Source of the DNA: Dyadobacter sp. CY261
GTDB lineage: Bacteria > Bacteroidota > Bacteroidia > Cytophagales > Spirosomataceae
Assembly: GCF_021440085.1 (NCBI RefSeq)
Contig: NZ_JAKCPW010000016.1
Location: 53,332-117,331, forward strand
DNA: 64,000 nucleotides
Direction: 5' to 3'
The notes under the pieces are model-generated. The model saw nothing but the letters and a program-made list of their open reading frames with translations, ran no database searches and was not told the origin of the DNA. Positions 59,640 to 64,000 of this stretch are shown piece after piece. Position 1 is the stretch's first letter. Every line of letters starts with the position of its first letter. The translations under genes and the position numbers were made by a program.

Positions 59640-60929
59640 ATGAGTACTTCTCGGAGAGATGTTTTGAAAATGGCGGGAGTAGCACTGGCAGGTAGCACGC
59701 TGCCAACCTTCGCGATCCTGAACCCCAATCGTGCCTTCGCAGGCGTGAACGCAGACACCCTGAAGATAGGGTTGATCGGTTGCGGCGGACGTGGATCCGG
59801 TGCGGCTAACCAGGCTTTGAAAGCGGATCCCAATGTGGTACTGTGGGCGATGGGCGACATTTTCAAAGATAAAATGGATTCGTCGCTGGAAAACCTTACC
59901 AAAGTGCACGGTCCGAAAGTGAAAGTGGATGAAGAACGCAAATTCATTGGTTTCGATGCTTTCAAGAAAGTATTGGATTCGGGAGTAGATGTGGTATTGC
60001 TTGCAACGCCTCCTCATTTCCGCCCTGAGCACCTCACTGCCGCTATCAATGCAGGCAAGCACGTTTTTTGCGAAAAACCAGTTGCAGTAGACGCTCCCGG
60101 CGTTCGCAAGGTGCTGGATGCGGCGAAATTGGCAAAACAAAAGAATGTGTCCCTGATGTCGGGCTTCTGCTGGCGTTACCACGAGCCGAAACGCGCAAGC
60201 TTCGCACGGATCCTCGACGGCGCGGTAGGCGACATTACGGCGATCTATAACACTTATGATACCGGTACATTGTGGTCTTTCCCACGCGTGTCGGGCTGGA
60301 CAGATGCTGAGTACGTTTTGCGTAACTGGACTTACTATACCTGGCTCGCCGGTGACCATATTGTAGAGCAGGCAGTTCACAGTATCGACATGATGGCCTG
60401 GGCGATGGGCGGCAAACTGCCGGTTTCGGTTGTAGGAACAGGCGGTCGTCAGGTTCGTACCGATGCATTATTCGGTAATATTTTCGACCATTTCTCGGTC
60501 GTCTACGATTACGACAATGGCGTGAAAGGTTTCCACCACTCGCGTCAGCAGGCCAACTGCGAAAACAGCTACCTGGTTCAAACGCTTGGAACCAAAGGAA
60601 GCGCTATGGTGAACTGTGCCCGTAACGTGCATGAAATTACCGGTGCTAACCCCTGGAAATACGAAGGCGTACAGAATGATATGTACCAGACAGAACACAA
60701 CGAACTGTTTGCATCGATCCGCAGCGGCAAGCTCATCAATGACGGCGAGTTCATGGCGCACAGCACGCTGACCGCCATCATGGGCAGAATGGCTGCCTAC
60801 ACCGGCAAGCGCGTTACCTGGAATGAGGCATTGAACTCCACCGAGAAGCTGGGACCTGATACTTACAGCTTCGACATGAAACCACCGGTTGTAGAGGTGG
60901 CCAAGCCAGGTATCACAGCATTCTCCTGA
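59640..60929 (+). CDS. Gfo/Idh/MocA oxidoreductase with Tat signal
   Basis: 429 aa. The N-terminus carries a twin-arginine signal (S-R-R-D-V-L-K then M-A-G-V-A-L-A-G-S). The NAD(P)-binding fold has I-G-L-I-G-C-G-G-R-G-S-G near 38-49, and the catalytic lysine lies in C-E-K-P-V-A-V. Such exported family members oxidise or isomerise sugars or glycosides, with tightly bound NAD. The next gene, four bases later, is an exported sugar isomerase/epimerase, which strongly suggests a joint pathway for a sugar derivative. Confidence 0.92.
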   Translation: MSTSRRDVLKMAGVALAGSTLPTFAILNPNRAFAGVNADTLKIGLIGCGGRGSGAANQALKADPNVVLWAMGDIFKDKMDSSLENLTKVHGPKVKVDEERKFIGFDAFKKVLDSGVDVVLLATPPHFRPEHLTAAINAGKHVFCEKPVAVDAPGVRKVLDAAKLAKQKNVSLMSGFCWRYHEPKRASFARILDGAVGDITAIYNTYDTGTLWSFPRVSGWTDAEYVLRNWTYYTWLAGDHIVEQAVHSIDMMAWAMGGKLPVSVVGTGGRQVRTDALFGNIFDHFSVVYDYDNGVKGFHHSRQQANCENSYLVQTLGTKGSAMVNCARNVHEITGANPWKYEGVQNDMYQTEHNELFASIRSGKLINDGEFMAHSTLTAIMGRMAAYTGKRVTWNEALNSTEKLGPDTYSFDMKPPVVEVAKPGITAFS

Positions 60930-60933
60930 CCCT

Positions 60934-61836
60934 ATGCAAAGACGAGAATTTATTAAAAACACCGCCATGGCAGCATCTGCCGTGGCGGTCACTTCTTCGG
61001 TGCTATCTACCGCCGATGCTGCTACAGCCGCACGTCCGATGGTGAAGAAAAGCCTAATGTGGGGAATGGTAAAGGAAGAGTTATCAGTAATGGACAAGTT
61101 TAAGTTACTGAAAGATCTGGGTTATGATGGTGTTGAGCTCGATTCTCCGGACAAACTGGACATGAAAGAGGTCCTCGCTGCCAGAGATAAAACTGGTTTG
61201 CTCATTCCGGGAACGGTAAATTCAATGCACTGGAAGCTGCCATTGTCTGATCCTGATCCCAAGAAGCGCGAAGAATGCGTCAAGTCAATTGAAAAAGCAT
61301 TGTGGGATACTAAGGAGTATGGTGGCAGCACGGTACTCGTTGTGCCGGGGGTAGTGAACGCGACTGTTACCTATGGTGAAGCCTATGAGCGCTCTCAGGC
61401 AGAAATCCGTAAGCTACTTCCCATCGCTGAAAAAACAGGTGTCAAGATAGCTATCGAAAACGTTTGGAACCAGTTTCTGCTGAGTCCATTGGAAGCAGCA
61501 AAGTTTGTTGATGATTTTAAGCACCCCATGGTTGGCTGGTACATGGATATCGGAAACGTACTACGTTACAGCTGGCCGGTTTCCTGGATTGAGGCGCTGA
61601 ACAAACGTATTTTGAAGCTCCATTTGAAGGAGTATAGCTTGAAAAAGCAAAATGACCTCGGTCTTTGGAAAGGCTTCGACGTAGAGTTGATGGAAGGCGA
61701 TTGCAACTGGGCGGAAGTGAATAAGGCATTGCAAAAGGTGGGCTATTCGGGCTGGGCTTCCGCGGAAGTAGCCGGTGGCGACAGGAAACGTTTACTCACC
61801 ATCCGTGAGAAGATGGATCTCGTTTTTAATGCGTAG
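60934..61836 (+). CDS. Sugar phosphate isomerase/epimerase-like protein, exported
   Basis: 300 aa. N-terminal Tat-like signal (R-R-E-F-I-K-N, then a hydrophobic A-rich stretch). The TIM-barrel AP endonuclease-2/xylose isomerase-like fold shows D-G-V-E-L-D near 67, the glutamate in I-A-I-E-N-V-W near 171, and D-I-G-N-V-L and H-L-K-E-Y near the end as metal ligands. It is encoded four bases behind the Gfo/Idh/MocA gene; the pair is common in Bacteroidota and usually works on unusual sugars. Substrate unknown. Confidence 0.9.
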   Translation: MQRREFIKNTAMAASAVAVTSSVLSTADAATAARPMVKKSLMWGMVKEELSVMDKFKLLKDLGYDGVELDSPDKLDMKEVLAARDKTGLLIPGTVNSMHWKLPLSDPDPKKREECVKSIEKALWDTKEYGGSTVLVVPGVVNATVTYGEAYERSQAEIRKLLPIAEKTGVKIAIENVWNQFLLSPLEAAKFVDDFKHPMVGWYMDIGNVLRYSWPVSWIEALNKRILKLHLKEYSLKKQNDLGLWKGFDVELMEGDCNWAEVNKALQKVGYSGWASAEVAGGDRKRLLTIREKMDLVFNA

Positions 61837-61862
61837 TTACAGTTATTACAAATAGCAGGATA

Positions 61863-61890
61863 AGCCCGGATATTGCCGGGCTTTTTCTTT
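61863..61890 (+). terminator. Intrinsic terminator after the sugar oxidoreductase/isomerase pair
   Basis: AGCCCGG (61863-61869) pairs with CCGGGCT (61876-61882), followed by TTTTCTTT. Confidence 0.85.
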
Positions 61891-61980
61891 ATAGCTTGGG
61901 ATAAATAGAAGGAATTTGTAGTATAGAAATACCTGATAAATTATTCATCTTGTAATTCGAAACGCAATGGCACACTATGT

Positions 61981-62562
61981 ATGTACTATGAATTTATATC
62001 CTCCCTGAGTGAAATCTTACCTATTGAAGATCAGACCAGGATTCTGTTCCAGCAAAAGCTTAAGGTTGTGAAAATCCCGAAGGGCAAGATACTGCTATCA
62101 GAAGGCGAATTATGTGACAAACTCTGGTATTTGCAATCGGGACTAGTGAGGGGTTACCATTTCGCTGCCGACGGCCAGGGCAATTTCCGCGACGTCACCG
62201 ATTGGTTTGCGAATGAAGCCGACTTTTTTCATGCCGCCGACAGCTTCGTAAAGCAAGTCCCTTCCCGCGAATGCATTGAAACGCTGGAAGCATCCATTCT
62301 CATTTACATCACCAGAACGGACCTTTATCAACTTTACGCCAATCATCCCGAAGCTTGCTGCATTGGTCGCATCATCGCCGAGCGCTTGCTGCTAACCCAC
62401 CACGACCTGTTGCGCGACATGCGCACGCTATCCGCACCCGAGAAGCTGGAATCCTTCCGAAAACGCTCCCGCGAACTCTTCAACCGCGTCCCGCAGAAAT
62501 ACATTGCCTCGTATTTGGGCATCTCCGAAAACTACGTCAGCAAGCTGAAAGCGAGGCCCTAA
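61981..62562 (+). CDS. Crp/Fnr-family transcriptional regulator
   Basis: 193 aa. A cyclic-nucleotide-binding-like beta-roll occupies the first 115 residues (G-K-I-L-L-S-E-G-E-L-C-D-K-L-W-Y-L). The C-terminal helix-turn-helix is I-A-S-Y-L-G-I-S-E-N-Y-V-S-K-L-K. The Fnr cysteine cluster is absent. Proteins of this short type are numerous in Bacteroidota; ligand and targets are unknown. Confidence 0.88.
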   Translation: MYYEFISSLSEILPIEDQTRILFQQKLKVVKIPKGKILLSEGELCDKLWYLQSGLVRGYHFAADGQGNFRDVTDWFANEADFFHAADSFVKQVPSRECIETLEASILIYITRTDLYQLYANHPEACCIGRIIAERLLLTHHDLLRDMRTLSAPEKLESFRKRSRELFNRVPQKYIASYLGISENYVSKLKARP

Positions 62563-62652
62563 ATTTCCTTCCTTTTTGTAGGTCTGATCCTTCTTTTTCC
62601 CAGAATAGGTGTGGTTTGTTCTGTTTTTATTTGTACAAAAAACGCAAATAAT

Positions 62653-63384
62653 ATGAGAAAGGCTATGCAAACAGTTGGATGTTCGGTTTTTGCCCTGTTT
62701 TGGATCGTAGGAATGGCAAGAGGCCAACCGTTAGATGCCTTTACGAAGACGAAGGAATACATTGATCAGGATGTGAAACGGCACCGGTGGGAGCTAAATG
62801 TGAATTTTCATTCGATAATCGTGCAAGATGTTGACGGACCAGTAACCTATCCATTTTTGTTAAAGCTTAATTACGGCTCGCAAGTGAAAACGAAAGCTTG
62901 GCGTTTTCTTGCAAGCCCCTACGGGAACAACATTAGGCAAACTACTATTCCTGATACTACAAATCGATCTCATGGCAAGGTTAACAACTATTTTTGGCAA
63001 CCCATGTTTGCCGTCGGGCATGAGTGGCAGCGGATTTACGGACGAACAAGCCTTTTTGGTGGTTGTGATCTGGCGACCCATTTCAGTCGCAGTAAGGTAA
63101 TACTTCACGACCAACTTTTCGATGATGAGGATGGTGTCAAATCGAGGGGAACGCAAGTTCTTAAGTACCGGCATGACCTGTTTTGGATCGGGACCTTTAT
63201 CGGTGCCAAACTTTTTCTTAATCATCGAGTTGCCGTATCTCTTGAGAGCCATTTTTTAATCATTTACTCTAAGGATATAGCTACCAGTCATTTCAATGAA
63301 AAGCAAATAGCATATAGCCAAACTACTTCACATGGCACAGTGCCGATACCATTGTATTCGATCAATCTTGGTTACAATTTTTAA
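62653..63384 (+). CDS. Putative outer-membrane beta-barrel protein
   Basis: 243 aa from ATG 62653, which begins a signal peptide (S-V-F-A-L-F-W-I-V-G-M-A-R-G-Q). The rest alternates aromatic and polar residues (W-E-L-N-V-N-F-H, G-R-T-S-L-F-G-G-C-D-L-A-T-H-F) and ends with S-I-N-L-G-Y-N-F, where a terminal phenylalanine is typical of outer-membrane barrels. No family is recognised. It is followed by a frameshifted secreted protein gene. Confidence 0.65.
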   Translation: MRKAMQTVGCSVFALFWIVGMARGQPLDAFTKTKEYIDQDVKRHRWELNVNFHSIIVQDVDGPVTYPFLLKLNYGSQVKTKAWRFLASPYGNNIRQTTIPDTTNRSHGKVNNYFWQPMFAVGHEWQRIYGRTSLFGGCDLATHFSRSKVILHDQLFDDEDGVKSRGTQVLKYRHDLFWIGTFIGAKLFLNHRVAVSLESHFLIIYSKDIATSHFNEKQIAYSQTTSHGTVPIPLYSINLGYNF

Positions 63385-63390
63385 CACATT

Positions 63391-63950
63391 ATGCAACTTG
63401 ATATGAAATCTTTCAAAATAATCCATGTCTTCCTGATGCTTTTTGCATCTCATGCGCGTTCGCATTAGTTGACCCGGTTGTCTACATCCAGGGAAGCAAG
63501 GCAAGTTCTATTTTCGATGGAATTGATTTTTATGGGTTGGAACCCAGTGGAGGGACTTATCTCAATGAGTATTACTACTTTCCAAAGATAGATGTCGATG
63601 CCCAAAACAGTAGCGTACCACAAAATGCCACGGTAACGTATGAGTGGATAATAGTTGGTGGGAATGCTGTGAGTGCTAAAACGGCACAAAATCTCAGTGC
63701 GAAATGGAACAACACTGTAAATTATAATAGCGGCGTTCCGACAAAGACACTCCGATTAAAGGTTACCTACACATGGACGCCACAGGGCGGTTCTAAGCAA
63801 ACGAAAGTCATTAATAGTGTCCGTGCTAATGGAGCTAATGAAGCGCAGCCCATCGAGGTGAAATACATCAGCCACTTCCTCCGTGTGTGCAATGACCACT
63901 GCAAACTGAAGTACTCCCTATTTTCAAGACCAGCGATTGGCTATTGTTAA
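63391..63950 (+). pseudogene. Secreted protein gene with a frameshift after the signal peptide
   Basis: ATG 63391 (or 63403) starts a signal-like sequence (M-K-S-F-K-I-I-H-V-F-L-M-L-F-A-S) that stops at 63466-63468. The second frame is open through C-A-F-A-L-V-D-P-V-V-Y-I-Q-G-S to 63950. Both parts join smoothly if one base is missing near 63448-63453, giving a lipoprotein-like F-A-S-(S)-C. The body is beta-rich (T-V-T-Y-E-W-I-I-V-G-G-N, L-R-L-K-V-T-Y-T-W-T), like a PKD/Ig-type domain. Without the join, a TTG-started 137-aa product without signal would be made. Confidence 0.5.
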
Positions 63951-64000
63951 TTTAGATTAAGCGGCATTCAGATAAAGGGTTATGGGTTTCTTGCGGTCAA

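Noticed and set aside
1..64000. tRNA, rRNA, transposase or prophage genes
   Set aside because: No transposase, integrase or phage structural protein was recognised in either strand's reading frames, and I saw no cloverleaf-like tRNA text in the gaps. A dedicated tRNA search was not possible here.

Overview
The window is chromosomal DNA from a Bacteroidota bacterium, most likely order Cytophagales (Spirosomaceae, Dyadobacter-like). The evidence is a type IX secretion/gliding core (gldK-gldL-gldM-gldN with a PorP/SprF protein), a C-terminal type A sorting domain on a secreted protein, a transketolase split into two genes, DUF4271 and DUF3109 family genes, exact TAnnTTTG -7 promoter elements, and few Shine-Dalgarno sequences. 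The genus is inference from gene content and protein style. I saw no rRNA, tRNA, CRISPR array, insertion sequence or prophage. Gene density is high and most 3' ends carry an intrinsic terminator.

Layout, 1-20 kb: the tail of an M23-type peptidase, bcp, split transketolase, an ECF sigma factor with a membrane protein and a periplasmic protein, a carbonic anhydrase/SulP bicarbonate-transport pair, a 36-aa membrane protein too short for usual gene calling, hisB, riboflavin synthase, a PASTA protein, a T9SS cargo protein, rhodanese, miaA, a collagen-like lipoprotein, then gldN, gldM, gldL and gldK on the minus strand, with strong hairpins between gldK/gldL and gldL/gldM.

20-45 kb: PorP/SprF, hemD, a DUF4271 protein, sucD, azurin, a TlpA-like thioredoxin, a TPR protein, an exported superoxide dismutase, recR, clpS, a sodium:solute symporter, small secreted proteins, an alkyltransferase-like protein, DUF3109, a LysM lytic transglycosylase, an O-methyltransferase, nucleotide-sugar genes (galE, rfbB, rfbA), a SirB1-like protein, a phosphopantetheinyl transferase, a WD40 protein, a DivIVA-domain protein and folB. 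An intergenic array of REP-like repeats follows at 43.9-44.2 kb.

44-54 kb holds the most interesting unit: a complete ebo gene cluster (eboA-B-C-D-E-F, minus strand, 53.3 to 46.7 kb). It encodes a metal hydrolase, a membrane prenyltransferase, a sugar-phosphate cyclase, a TIM-barrel protein and a phosphodiesterase. This conserved 'metabolite traffic' cluster is known from cyanobacteria, Bacteroidota and some algal plastids, and its substrate is unresolved. A nested inverted repeat lies just upstream of eboA. A PQQ-type sugar dehydrogenase and a carboxynorspermidine dehydrogenase follow, the latter with a clear promoter of its own.

54-64 kb: MgtC, a toxin-antitoxin pair whose toxin looks frameshifted, an M24 aminopeptidase, a subtilase, a Na+/H+ antiporter, an exported Gfo/Idh/MocA oxidoreductase plus sugar isomerase pair, a Crp/Fnr regulator, and two secreted or outer-membrane proteins, the last apparently frameshifted in its signal region.
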